Shown: piece by piece, positions 8,160-17,029 of the stretch
Layout of the letters: every line of letters begins with the position of its first letter
Position numbering within the stretch: the first letter of the stretch is position 1
Assembly: GCA_963772375.1 (NCBI GenBank)
Contig: CAVYXG010000004.1
Location: forward strand, 558,001-622,000
Length of the DNA: 64,000 nucleotides
Direction of reading: 5' to 3'
From: DATBHM01 sp963772375
GTDB lineage: Bacteria > Actinomycetota > UBA4738 > JACQTL01
Translations under genes and position numbers: made by a program
Notes under the pieces: generated by a model
What the model saw: the letters and a program-made list of their open reading frames with translations, nothing else
Database searches by the model: none
What the model was told of the DNA's origin: nothing

Positions 8160-9392
8160 CAGGATCTGGGTGTGCCACAGCTCGATCGGGTTCGGACTCT
8201 GGCTCATCAGGAAGTTCCCCACGATGTCGAGCCGGCCGAACGTCCCCTCGGCCTCGAGCGTATTGAAGATGAACCAGTTCTTCGGCATCTTCATCGACCG
8301 GACGACGCCGAACCCGGTGGCGCTCATGTTGGTCCGCACGGCGTTGATCGTGCCCTTGGTCGGGTCGCCCGTCACGACCGAGAGCCGGCCCTGGAGGCCG
8401 GCGGCGAGCGCGACCCGGGTGATCGTCCCGCTGCTGGTGCCCGGAACGACCATCGGGCTCTGCGCGCCGACCTTCCAGAGATCGACGTGGTCGCACGCCT
8501 GTGCCTGCGACTGTGCGCAGTAGGCCATGTACAGCCCGCCCTGCTTCCGTGCGATGAACGCGACCGCCTGACGCGGCTCGTTGTCGAGGGTGTTGATGTG
8601 GGAGGCGGGGGCCTTCATCGGCTGCCCCTTGCTGGGGAAGATCTGCTGCACGTAGTAGCCGTCGAGGCCCGCCGGATTGGAGAACGCCCGGTAGTACGCG
8701 ATCCAGACCGAGTCGTTGCTCGCCGTCGCCGCCGACTGGTTGAAATAGTCCCCGGTGGAGAGCGACACCGTCGTGTCCGGGGCAGCGGCCGGAGCGGAGG
8801 GGTCGGTTCCCTCGTGGATGTACAGCGTCGCGTTCTCCGCCGCGACGGCCACGGGGGTGTCATCCTGCTCGGCCGTCGCGCCGAACGTACCGTTGAGCGT
8901 CGTTCGCTGCATCACCGACTCGTTCGGCAGACTCCACGACGTGCCTGCGATCGAGCTCGTCAGGGTATAGACGGATCCCCTGGAGAAGAACCCTCCGCCG
9001 GTGTCGATCCCCCCCTTGAAGAGCAGGCGCATGGCGTTGCCGTCGTGGACGAGGACGGGATCCTCCTCGAGGCCTTCCCAGTTGGTCAGCGCCGTGCCGG
9101 AGTTCGCGGTCGCGCCGTTCAGGGCGACGGTCGTGTACCCGTAGGCGAACTTGTTGTTCTGGAGCTTCTTGCGCCACACCACATGCAGCTTGCCGTCGGA
9201 TGTGCGGACGATCCCCGGGTAGTCGAACCCGTTGTCGACCTTGGCGAGCATCGTCCACGCGCCGGGGCCGCCACGCGCCGCGCGGCGAGCCGGGGACGAT
9301 GGGTGGGCGGATGCCGTGGGGACGGCGAGCAGGACCAGGGAGGCGGATGCGGCGAGGAGCAGCGCCGCCCGGGGAATGCGCTTGCCGATCAT
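7899..9392 (-). CDS. Secreted protein with C-terminal Ig-like domain (paralogue B)
   Basis: The 497-residue product has a signal peptide (RIPRAALLLAASASLVLLAV, cleavage near ASA-HP). The start at 9392 is supported by GGGAG 5 bases upstream; the longer in-frame ATG at 9467 would bury the signal peptide. The middle region matches paralogue A in order and content (GGLYMAYCAQSQAQACDHVD against GGVYMAYCVASSTKACVHID), and the last 86 residues are nearly the same Ig-like domain. The 138 bases separating the two genes contain no recognised gene, so the pair may be co-transcribed or separately expressed. The role is unknown; probably an extracytoplasmic binding or sensor protein. Confidence 0.7.
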   Translation of the reverse strand: MIGKRIPRAALLLAASASLVLLAVPTASAHPSSPARRAARGGPGAWTMLAKVDNGFDYPGIVRTSDGKLHVVWRKKLQNNKFAYGYTTVALNGATANSGTALTNWEGLEEDPVLVHDGNAMRLLFKGGIDTGGGFFSRGSVYTLTSSIAGTSWSLPNESVMQRTTLNGTFGATAEQDDTPVAVAAENATLYIHEGTDPSAPAAAPDTTVSLSTGDYFNQSAATASNDSVWIAYYRAFSNPAGLDGYYVQQIFPSKGQPMKAPASHINTLDNEPRQAVAFIARKQGGLYMAYCAQSQAQACDHVDLWKVGAQSPMVVPGTSSGTITRVALAAGLQGRLSVVTGDPTKGTINAVRTNMSATGFGVVRSMKMPKNWFIFNTLEAEGTFGRLDIVGNFLMSQSPNPIELWHTQILAGLTLTASPAKFANTAAHTVTFTVKDAGQPVKGAKVSCKGLAKTDTTDSAGKATLQFPKNIATGKHVCTAGAQDYNPGKATITVTH

Positions 9393-9470
9393 CGCGACTC
9401 CCTTCGCGTCTGGGGGTAGGCGAAGCAAGCGGAATGTAGCCGGGGTCCGGCCGAAACACCACCCCATACA

Positions 9471-9881
9471 ATGCGCCGCACCATGCGCATCCTGCGGCGG
9501 TTCCTGTACCTCACGGCTGCGGTCAACGCGGTCGTGGGGCTGGCCGTGGCCGCGGTGCCGAAGTTCGTCACCAAGAACCTGTTCGGCCAGGTCCCCTACC
9601 CCGAGTACGCGTGGGTGCGGATCGCCGGAATCCAGGCGTTCGGGCTCGCCATGCTCCAGGTGCTCGTGGCGCAGCGCTCGACCGACGTGTGGTGGTGGTC
9701 GTGGGCGTTCGTGCTGGTGGAGGGCCTGGTCGCGGTGGTGGCCGCGCTGAACGCGATCTTCGGGCTGGTGCCCGGTTCGTCATCGATCCTGTGGTGGTTC
9801 ATCGCGGCGGTGAACTCCGTGCTCACCGTCGGCCTGCTGTGGGGCATCGGCCGAACCGGCCAGGAACGCCCGCTCCCGTAG
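9471..9881 (+). CDS. Small four-helix membrane protein
   Basis: The 136-residue protein has four predicted membrane helices, at about 10-30, 49-66, 74-98 and 102-122, with a basic N-terminus (MRRTMRILRRF) and a short charged tail. I do not recognise the family. It is transcribed away from the secreted paralogue B across a 78-base gap. No Shine-Dalgarno sequence precedes either possible ATG (9471 or 9483), so the exact start is uncertain and could be leaderless. Confidence 0.65.
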   Translation: MRRTMRILRRFLYLTAAVNAVVGLAVAAVPKFVTKNLFGQVPYPEYAWVRIAGIQAFGLAMLQVLVAQRSTDVWWWSWAFVLVEGLVAVVAALNAIFGLVPGSSSILWWFIAAVNSVLTVGLLWGIGRTGQERPLP

Positions 9882-9973
9882 CGCGACGCCACGGCCCGGA
9901 CAGACGGACTGGCGCGACCCGGAAGGGTCACGTAACGTCCGCGCCGACCTTGGACCGGAAGGAGGCTCCACCG

Positions 9974-10531
9974 ATGTCGACAAGGGTGAGATGGCGAGCC
10001 GCGGCGGGTATGGCGGCGCTCGCCGTGGTCGCGACGGTGGCGTACAGGGCGGGAGCGGCCGGAGGAGGGCCGTTGGTCAGCACGATCGCCGGGAAGTCAG
10101 TCACCGCCGTCAAGCTGGTGCGCCACAACGCCCCCCCGCCGATCGGCACGTCGTCCACTTCGTACGTGAGGGTGCGGGGCGCGTCGACGTCGATCGTGGT
10201 GCCGGCCGGCACGCACGCCATCGTCACGGCGACCTTCAACGCGGACGCGGAATGCGACGGGTCGGGAACGGCCGGGTTCTGTGACCTCCGGATCACATTG
10301 AACGGCGACAAGGGCCTGCCGACCGGCGAGCTCGGCCTGGACGAGGCCTTCATGAGCACCGAATCGAATGGAACCCCGGCCCTCGAGCGGTACGGGACCA
10401 TGGAACGGAGCTGGGGACCGCTCGGCCCTGGCACATACACGGTGCGCGCCCTCCACAAGGTGACGGATTCGAGCGTCTACTTCGGCATCTACGCATACAC
10501 GCTGCAGGTGGAGCGGATCACCACAGGCTGA
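9974..10531 (+). CDS. Secreted/anchored hypothetical protein (LGPGTYT family)
   Basis: The 185-residue product has an N-terminal hydrophobic segment (MAALAVVATVAYRAGAAG) that looks like a signal peptide or anchor. The rest is a compact beta-rich domain with the pattern VPAGTHAIVTATFNADAEC, FCDLRITLNG and LGPGTYTVRALHK. The same pattern recurs in the gene at 17946, so the two are distant paralogues. ATG at 9974 is chosen because GGAAGGAGG lies just upstream. The two cysteines in the central motif may form a disulfide outside the cell. The function is unknown. Confidence 0.65.
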   Translation: MSTRVRWRAAAGMAALAVVATVAYRAGAAGGGPLVSTIAGKSVTAVKLVRHNAPPPIGTSSTSYVRVRGASTSIVVPAGTHAIVTATFNADAECDGSGTAGFCDLRITLNGDKGLPTGELGLDEAFMSTESNGTPALERYGTMERSWGPLGPGTYTVRALHKVTDSSVYFGIYAYTLQVERITTG

Positions 10532-10561
10532 GCGCTCCTGGATCACTCCCTGGGTGCTGGT

Positions 10562-10629
10562 TCGCCCACACCGCCGCCGAGTTCGTGCCCGGGCCGCGCT
10601 ACGCTACGCGCGGCGATCGCCCACACCGC
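10562..10629. repeat. 13-base direct repeat upstream of the BTAD regulator
   Basis: TCGCCCACACCGC occurs at 10562-10574 and again at 10617-10629 in direct orientation, 55 bases apart. The second copy ends 11 bases before the BTAD regulator start. SARP/BTAD proteins are known to bind direct repeats near promoters, so an autoregulatory site is possible. The sequence alone cannot prove it. Confidence 0.4.
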
Positions 10630-10640
10630 GGGGGCCAACG

Positions 10641-13600
10641 ATGGCCGAGCGAACGGAGCCGAACGAACCCACCCTGATCCACCTGTGCGGCCCGTTCCGC
10701 GTGACCCGCGGCGGCCGAGTCATCGCGGGCAACGAGCTCGGGAGCCGCAAGGGCCGGCGCCTCCTGCAGCTGCTGGCGGCACGCAGCGGCCGAGCGACCT
10801 CCGTCGACGAGATCGCCGAGGTCCTGTGGCCGGACGGCCCCCCGCCCAGGTTCGAGCAGAACGTCGCCTCCCTGGTCAGCCGGCTCCGTGCCGTCATGGG
10901 CGGAACGACCGTGGTCGGGGGTCGCGACGGCTACCGCCTGGGGCCGGACGTGGAGGTCGACGTCGATCGAGCCGAACGGCTCGGGACGGAGGCCCGGGCC
11001 CGCCTCCAGGCGTCCGAGCCGGCAGTGGCCCTGGCAGCGGCGCACCGGGCGCTGGACCTGCTGCACGGCGAGGTCCTCGAGAGCGAACCCGACGCCGCCT
11101 GGATCGACGACGCCCGGGCGGCCGCCGACCACGCTCGGCGTTCGATCCGCCGGACGACCTGGCGCGCAGCCCTTGACGTCGGCGACGTCGACGCCGCCCG
11201 CGCGGCGGCCGAGGAGGCCGTTCGCGCCGACCCCCTGGACGAGGAGGCAGCGCGGGCGCTGATGTCGGCCCACCACGCGGCGGGGAACGACGCCGGAGCG
11301 CTCGCTGCGTTCGACCAGCTGCGGGAGAGGCTGGCCGAGGAGCTGGGGGCGGATCCGTCGAACGACACCCGTGACCTGCACCTCGCCATCCTCCGGGGGG
11401 ACGACGCCGACGTCCCCGAGGGCCGCCCGCCCCCGGAGGGCGAACGGTCCGGCTCCGCCGACCCCGGGTTCGTCGGCCGGGACCGGGAGGTGGCGGAGCT
11501 CTCCCGCGCGTGGGTCGGGGCGGCCGCGCGCCGCCCCTCGTTCGTCCTGGTCGTGGGCGAGGCCGGGATCGGCAAGTCGCGGCTGGCGCGGGAGGCGGTG
11601 GCGCTGGCCGCCGACACCGGCGGGTTCGTCGCCGAGGCTCGCTGCTACGAGGCCGAACGGTCGCTGTTCCTCCAGCCGGTGGCGGACGCGCTGCGATCGG
11701 TGGCCCTCACGCTCCCCCCCGACGCGTTGCGCCGGGCCGCCGGGTCGGAGGCTGGGCCCCTCGCGCTCGTGGTCCCGGAGATCGCGGCGATCCTCCGACC
11801 CCACGGCTACCAGCCGGCCGACGCGGAGATCGAACGCCGGCGCTCGTTCGAGGCGGTGCGGTCGTTCCTGGTCGCCCTCGGTGAGCAGGCGCCCGTCCTC
11901 CTGTACCTGGACGACCTTCAGAATGCCGGTTCGTCGACGCTCGAGCTGCTGCACTTCCTGGGCCGCCGTGCGCAGAACGCCCGTCTGTCCATCCTGGCCG
12001 CGGTCCGGGCGGAGGAGGGCGATGATGTGCTGGGACAGCTCGGCGACGTCGCCCGGAGGCTCGACCTCGGGCCGCTGCCGCCGGAGGCGGTGTTCGAGCT
12101 CGCCGACCGGATGGGGGCCGGCGAACGCTCGGATCGGCTGCTCGAAGCTACCGGGGGCCACACGCTCTCCGTCGTCGAGAGCCTCCGGGCCCTCGCGGAG
12201 GGCCAGGACGAACAGGACGTGCCCGGCACGCTGGCCGACGCGGTTCGGTCCCGCCTCAGACGCCTCGGCCCCGACACCGAGGACCTGCTGGGAGTGGCGG
12301 CCGTGCTCGGCAGCACGTTCGACCCGGCGGAGACGGCCAGCATGCTCGAGGTGCCGTTCGAGGAGGCCGTCCGGCGCATCGAGCTGGCCCGGCGGGGCCG
12401 TCTGGTCGCCGTGTCGGGAGACGAGTACTCGTTCGCCAACGACCTCATCCGGGAGATCCTCTATCGGGACATGCCGGCCCCGGCCCGTCGGGCCCGGCAC
12501 CGCCGTGCCGCGGAGCTCTCGGCGGAGAACCCCGAGGCCGTGGCCCGCCACGCGACCGCGGCTGGCGACTGGGACGTCGCGACCGATGCATGGCTCCGGG
12601 CCGGGCTGCGGGCGGCATCCCGCTATGCGAACGCCGACGCGGCACGGATGTTCGACGGCGCCGCGCAGACCGCGGTCGAGTCCGGCGACCGGCGGGCGGA
12701 GGCGGCGGCGCTGCTCGAGCGGGGACGGGTCCGGGAGGCGCTGGGGCAGTTCGACGGCGCCTACCGGGACCATGTCGCCGCGCTGGCGGCCGCACGGGAG
12801 GCCGGCGACCGCGTGCTGGAGATGCGCGTGCTCCGAGAGCTGGGCGGCGACCCGCTGATCGGGCTCGGCCGGCCAGCGGCCGAGTGTGTTCCCCATCTGG
12901 AGTCCGCGCTGGTCATCGCGGTGGAGCTCGGTGACGCGGGGGCCGAGGCCGACATCCTGTCGCGCCTGGCGATCCTCGCGGCCAACCGGCTCCGCTTCCC
13001 CGAGGCCCGCGAACAGGCCGGCCGGGCGGTCGGGCTGGTCCGCGGCCTCGGCGACGACGAGGCGCTGGTCAGCGCGCTCGACGGGCTGAAGACCGCGGTC
13101 GCCTACGACGGCGACCTCGCCGAGGTCGAGGCCGTCACTTCGGAGCTCGAGGGCCTCGCGAGGCGCGCGGGGCGGCTGGTGATCGCGCAGTGGACCGTCT
13201 TCGAGTCCGCGTTCGTTCCGATGGCCGCGGGGCGATGGGACCGCGCCATCGAACGCATCCGTTCGGCCCTCGATCTGAACCGCCGCGTCGGCTATCGACC
13301 GCAGGGAGCTATGTTGCTCGCGCATCTCGGGTGGCTCCACCGGGCCCAGGGCCAGTACGCGCAGGCGTCGGCGGTGGGCCTGGAGGCCCTGGTCCAGGCC
13401 GAGGAGTCCGACCACCCGTGGTGGAGCTCGTTCGCCTCGGCGATGCTGGGGTGGACCCTCACGGAGATCGGCGAGGTCGAGGAGGCGACACGCCTGCTCG
13501 AGGCGGGCGTGGCGTTCGCCGAGCGGGACGGCGCGGAGAGCTACCTCGTCCGGTGCCTGGCGCACCTCGCCCTGGTCCGAGCTGTCGCCGGCGACGCCGC

Positions 13601-14135
13601 CGGGGCCGAGCGCCGCCTCCAGGCGTCGGAGCGCATCCTGTCGTACGCGTGCAACCCCCCAAGGTCGAACTTCCTCCATGGCGCCCACGCCACGATCGCG
13701 GCGGCCAGGGCGGCCCTTGTCGGTGGTTCGCCGGGACGGGCCGAGGCCCTGGCCCGGCCGGTCCTGCGCGCGGCGGGCGACCTGGGCTGGGTCGAGCCGC
13801 AGGCCGAGGCCGGAGTCGTGCTCTCGACCTGCCGGTTGCAGGGCGGCGACCCCGAGGTGGCCGAGTCGCTGGCGGCGACGTCGATCGGGATCGCCGGCCG
13901 GGTGGGGCTCCACCGGTTGACATGGGAGGCGCTCGCCGCGCGGGCGCACGCGCTGGCCGCGCTGGGGCGCGCCGAGGAAGCCGAAGCCACGCGTTCCTCG
14001 TCGCTCGAGGCGGCGGAATCGTTGGCCGGACAGCTCGACGACCCCGCTCGGTCGGGGTTCCTCGGCCGCGTGCGTTCGACGATCGATGCCGCCGGCCCGG
14101 CTGCGGGACGAACGATCAGATCAGCTCGGAGATGA
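10641..14135 (+). CDS. BTAD-family (SARP-like) regulator with AAA ATPase and TPR domains
   Basis: The 1164-residue protein begins with an OmpR-type winged-helix domain (about 12-100, GSRKGRRLLQLLAARSG, SVDEIAEVLWPD). A bacterial transcriptional activation domain follows (about 105-250), then a STAND/AAA ATPase with Walker A GEAGIGKSR near 307-315 and a Walker B-like LLYLDDLQ near 420. The C-terminal half is rich in TPR-like alanine/leucine helices. This is the layout of large SARP-like transcriptional activators. ATG at 10641 is preferred over an upstream in-frame ATG at 10554 because the extra 29 residues are low-complexity and precede the conserved domain. The target genes are unknown. It overlaps the convergent gene by 20 bases. 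Confidence 0.88.
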   Translation: MAERTEPNEPTLIHLCGPFRVTRGGRVIAGNELGSRKGRRLLQLLAARSGRATSVDEIAEVLWPDGPPPRFEQNVASLVSRLRAVMGGTTVVGGRDGYRLGPDVEVDVDRAERLGTEARARLQASEPAVALAAAHRALDLLHGEVLESEPDAAWIDDARAAADHARRSIRRTTWRAALDVGDVDAARAAAEEAVRADPLDEEAARALMSAHHAAGNDAGALAAFDQLRERLAEELGADPSNDTRDLHLAILRGDDADVPEGRPPPEGERSGSADPGFVGRDREVAELSRAWVGAAARRPSFVLVVGEAGIGKSRLAREAVALAADTGGFVAEARCYEAERSLFLQPVADALRSVALTLPPDALRRAAGSEAGPLALVVPEIAAILRPHGYQPADAEIERRRSFEAVRSFLVALGEQAPVLLYLDDLQNAGSSTLELLHFLGRRAQNARLSILAAVRAEEGDDVLGQLGDVARRLDLGPLPPEAVFELADRMGAGERSDRLLEATGGHTLSVVESLRALAEGQDEQDVPGTLADAVRSRLRRLGPDTEDLLGVAAVLGSTFDPAETASMLEVPFEEAVRRIELARRGRLVAVSGDEYSFANDLIREILYRDMPAPARRARHRRAAELSAENPEAVARHATAAGDWDVATDAWLRAGLRAASRYANADAARMFDGAAQTAVESGDRRAEAAALLERGRVREALGQFDGAYRDHVAALAAAREAGDRVLEMRVLRELGGDPLIGLGRPAAECVPHLESALVIAVELGDAGAEADILSRLAILAANRLRFPEAREQAGRAVGLVRGLGDDEALVSALDGLKTAVAYDGDLAEVEAVTSELEGLARRAGRLVIAQWTVFESAFVPMAAGRWDRAIERIRSALDLNRRVGYRPQGAMLLAHLGWLHRAQGQYAQASAVGLEALVQAEESDHPWWSSFASAMLGWTLTEIGEVEEATRLLEAGVAFAERDGAESYLVRCLAHLALVRAVAGDAAGAERRLQASERILSYACNPPRSNFLHGAHATIAAARAALVGGSPGRAEALARPVLRAAGDLGWVEPQAEAGVVLSTCRLQGGDPEVAESLAATSIGIAGRVGLHRLTWEALAARAHALAALGRAEEAEATRSSSLEAAESLAGQLDDPARSGFLGRVRSTIDAAGPAAGRTIRSARR

Positions 14136-16236
14136 GCCCGGCCGTCCTGGCCGCGGCGCCCGGCGAGTCCACCGGCCGGTACGCGACCTCGCGCCCGATC
14201 TCCTCCGCGATCGCCCCCGCGATGACCTCGGGCGGCGAGTCGGCGTAGTCCATCCGCCGTCCGGCACCGTACCGCCGCAGCCGGTGGGGCACGTGGTAGT
14301 TCTGCTCGAAGTGGCGCCGGAGCGGGAAATACAGGAAGGGCCGCCCGCTGGCCGTGAGCTCCATCGCGGTGGTCAGCCCACCCTGCACGACCGCGAGGTC
14401 GGCGGCCGCGAGGTACCGGTACAGCTCGGGGACGTAGGCCCGGACGTCGAGCCCCTCGGCGGGAGGAAGTGACGACGGGTCGATGCGCGGACCGGCCACC
14501 ACCATCATGCGGAGGTCGGGCACCAGCCGCTTCGCCTCGGGATACGCGTCGATCACCCGCCGGAGCAGGGATCCGCCCACCCCGGATCCGCCGACGGTGA
14601 CCACGCACACGCGCTCGTCCGGCCGGTAGCCCAGCTCCTCCCGAAGCGCCGCCCGGTCGTCGACCGCCCCCGGCCCGAACCCCGTGATGTAGTCGCCGGA
14701 GAACGCGTAGTTCGCCTCGGTCCAATCGCGGATCCCGGGGAGCTCCGGGCCGAACGAGTCCGGGACGATGTCGTCCGGCGCCCCCACGAAGACGGCCCGG
14801 TCGCGGATCCGGGGATAGCGCGCGATGTGGTCGATCATCTCGGCGTTGTAGTCGGCGGTGAGGAAGGCCTCGCGCTCGCCGCCGTCGGGCATCGGCAGCC
14901 ACCCCACGAAGTCGGTCATCCACACGTACGCGGCGCGCTTCTGTTCGGGATTCTCGTGGAGGTAGTAGTCGAGCTCCCACGCCTCGTCGCCGATCCACAG
15001 GTCGTAGTCCGACTCGCGGACGATATCGTGGAACACCATGAAGTTCGCGAGGAGGATCTCGTCCATCCGCCGCCAGGCCTGGAAGCAGTGGAGGTCGTGT
15101 TCGGCCGACTCCGAGTCGATGTGCGCGACCTCGCTCGCGAGGTGGGCAGACGCGGGGTGCGTCCGCTCCCCACGTTCGTGCAGCACGGTGGTCACCGGCG
15201 CCTGGGCCAGCCAGTCGATCTCGAGGTCCGGGTGCAGCCGCCGGAGCTCGTCGGCGATGGCAATGTCCCGGCGGGCGTGCCCGAGCCCGATCGGCGAGGA
15301 GATGTAGAGCGCCCGCTTGCGCCGTCCCGACCCCCTGACCCATGTGCGGTCCCGGCGCCTCGGGGGGCAGACCCGGTCCACGAACTCCCGGATCAGGAGG
15401 TTCAGCTTCACGGGGTCGCGGACCTGGGGCCCGTGGCCGGCGCCCTCCAGCGTCACGAACGTGGACCGCTCCCCGAGCGCCTCGTCGAGCTCGGCGCCCT
15501 TGCTGTGGGACACGATGTGGTCGTCCCACCCGTGGATGACCAGGCAGGGACATCGAACCGTCCCCGCGAGCGCGCGAGCCTCGTCCGCGTCCTCGAGCCC
15601 CGGCGCTTGGGCGGTGAGCGTCAGCGTCGGCCCGTCGGTCTCCAGCCCCCATCCGACCGCGTCCTCGATCGGCTTCGTGGAGTGGGCCTCCGTGAAGATC
15701 TGCGACATGAAGAACTCGATGAACCCCGGATAGTCGCGCGCCCAGTAGTGCCGGTTGTACTTTGCCCAGAACTCGTCGGTGTCGAGTTCCTCGTCGAACC
15801 ACTCGATCACGAGCCGTTCGGGAAGCGTCTCCCCGAGCGGCGTCGTCGGGGCGATGAAGATGGTCCCGAGCACCCGGTCGGGGTGCGCCGCCGCAAGCTG
15901 GAGCGCCCACGACCCGCCGGCGGACAACCCGACGACGACCGACGACCCCGCCCCGGTCGCATCCATCACCGCGACCGCGTCCGCGACGTACTCGTCGTCG
16001 GCGTAGGCCTCGACGTTGAGCGGCCGGTCTGACCGCCCGTTCCCCCGGCCGTCGAACGTCACCACGCGGAAGTGCCGGGCCAGGTACGGGACCTGCATCT
16101 TCCAGATCCGGGAGTGAACGATCGACCACGCGGGGAGCAGCAGGATGGTGGGCTCCCCCTCCCCGAACACCTCGTAGCCCACCTTGACGCCGTCGCGTTC
16201 GACGTAGCCGTCGTGATCCGGCTCCCGTGCTCGCAT
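14116..16236 (-). CDS. Alpha/beta hydrolase fused to a GT-B-like glycosyltransferase domain
   Basis: The 706-residue protein joins two domains. Residues about 10-285 form an alpha/beta hydrolase with the nucleophile elbow GLSAGGS, an acid-turn candidate HGWDDHI and a catalytic histidine in GAGHGPQ. From about 305 (ALYISSPIGLGHARRDI) it resembles a GT-B, MurG/MGT-like glycosyltransferase: a glycine-rich loop with histidine near the start, VTVGGSGVGG at the second Rossmann domain, and VVQGGLTTAMELTASGRPFL as the donor-binding region. There is no signal peptide. ATG at 16236 has GAGGAG upstream. A natural product, glycolipid or ester-linked sugar is a possible substrate. The fusion is continuous, with no stop or frameshift between the domains. 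Confidence 0.8.
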   Translation of the reverse strand: MRAREPDHDGYVERDGVKVGYEVFGEGEPTILLLPAWSIVHSRIWKMQVPYLARHFRVVTFDGRGNGRSDRPLNVEAYADDEYVADAVAVMDATGAGSSVVVGLSAGGSWALQLAAAHPDRVLGTIFIAPTTPLGETLPERLVIEWFDEELDTDEFWAKYNRHYWARDYPGFIEFFMSQIFTEAHSTKPIEDAVGWGLETDGPTLTLTAQAPGLEDADEARALAGTVRCPCLVIHGWDDHIVSHSKGAELDEALGERSTFVTLEGAGHGPQVRDPVKLNLLIREFVDRVCPPRRRDRTWVRGSGRRKRALYISSPIGLGHARRDIAIADELRRLHPDLEIDWLAQAPVTTVLHERGERTHPASAHLASEVAHIDSESAEHDLHCFQAWRRMDEILLANFMVFHDIVRESDYDLWIGDEAWELDYYLHENPEQKRAAYVWMTDFVGWLPMPDGGEREAFLTADYNAEMIDHIARYPRIRDRAVFVGAPDDIVPDSFGPELPGIRDWTEANYAFSGDYITGFGPGAVDDRAALREELGYRPDERVCVVTVGGSGVGGSLLRRVIDAYPEAKRLVPDLRMMVVAGPRIDPSSLPPAEGLDVRAYVPELYRYLAAADLAVVQGGLTTAMELTASGRPFLYFPLRRHFEQNYHVPHRLRRYGAGRRMDYADSPPEVIAGAIAEEIGREVAYRPVDSPGAAARTAGLISELI

Positions 16237-16297
16237 CCCCGCTCCTCGAGATCGCGTCGATTCCTGCGGTGGATGATGGCGCATCCGATTGCAGGGC

Positions 16298-16318
16298 GGT
16301 TGCAACGCCACTGCAACC
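16298..16318. promoter_or_regulatory. Perfect 7-7-7 inverted repeat, candidate operator
   Basis: GGTTGCA, 7 bases, then TGCAACC, a perfect palindrome of 21 bases. A further TTGCA half-like element lies at 16289-16293. It sits between the divergent hydrolase-glycosyltransferase gene and the DUF1326-DUF2182 pair, about 57 bases before the latter. The size suits a dimeric repressor. No adjacent gene encodes an obvious cognate regulator. Confidence 0.5.
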
Positions 16319-16374
16319 ACGCTCGCCACCATGGCCATCGTCCGATCGCCGTTCGACGAAGGGAGTGATGCCTG

Positions 16375-17028
16375 GTGGCGATCACGGAGGAGGAGGCCCG
16401 GGCGACCGGCCAGGGCTACACGCTCGAGGGAACCCTGCTCGAGGCGTGCTCGTGCGGCGTGCTATGCCCCTGCTGGATCGGGGAGGACCCAGATGGCGGG
16501 TCGTGCGACGCGTTCGTCGCCTACAAGTTCGACTCGGGATCCATCAACGGCGTCGACGTGGGCGGGCTGTCCCTCGTGAACGTCGTCCGCATCCCGGGGA
16601 ACGTGCTGACGCCGGGGTCGTGGAAGCTCGCGATGTTCGTCGACGACAAGGCCTCCGACGAGCAGTTCCAGGCCATCGTCGACGCGTACGGCGGCAAGCT
16701 GGGCGGGCCGCTCGCCGACCTGGCGGGGCTCATCGGCGAGGTCGTCGACGTGGTGCGCGCGCCGATCTCCCACCAGATCGTGGGCGGGACCGGGACGCTC
16801 CGGATCGGCGACGTCCTGTCGTCGGAGATGGCTCCGTTCACCGGCCCGGACGGCACGACCACCACCCTGCAGAACACCGTGTTCTCCACGGTTCCGGGCT
16901 CGCCGGCGTACGTCTCGAAGGCGTCGTCGCACACCGTGAACCTGCCGCAGTACGGGATGGTGTGGTCGTTCGAGGGCCGCAACGCGATCCAGTCCGACTA
17001 CCGGATCGAGTTCACGCCGGAGGCCTGA
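16375..17028 (+). CDS. DUF1326 family protein with N-terminal cysteine cluster
   Basis: The 217-residue soluble protein carries the DUF1326 signature near residues 24-33, EACSCGVLCPCW, four cysteines that could bind a metal. There is no signal peptide. The GTG at 16375 is used because it follows GAAGGGAG at a workable distance and opens the conserved N-terminus; an ATG at 16368 is in another frame. The stop is followed one base later by the DUF2182 start, so the two genes form a coupled operon, a pairing often seen for these two families. A role in metal handling is plausible but not shown by the sequence. Confidence 0.85.
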   Translation: MAITEEEARATGQGYTLEGTLLEACSCGVLCPCWIGEDPDGGSCDAFVAYKFDSGSINGVDVGGLSLVNVVRIPGNVLTPGSWKLAMFVDDKASDEQFQAIVDAYGGKLGGPLADLAGLIGEVVDVVRAPISHQIVGGTGTLRIGDVLSSEMAPFTGPDGTTTTLQNTVFSTVPGSPAYVSKASSHTVNLPQYGMVWSFEGRNAIQSDYRIEFTPEA

Positions 17029-17029
17029 C

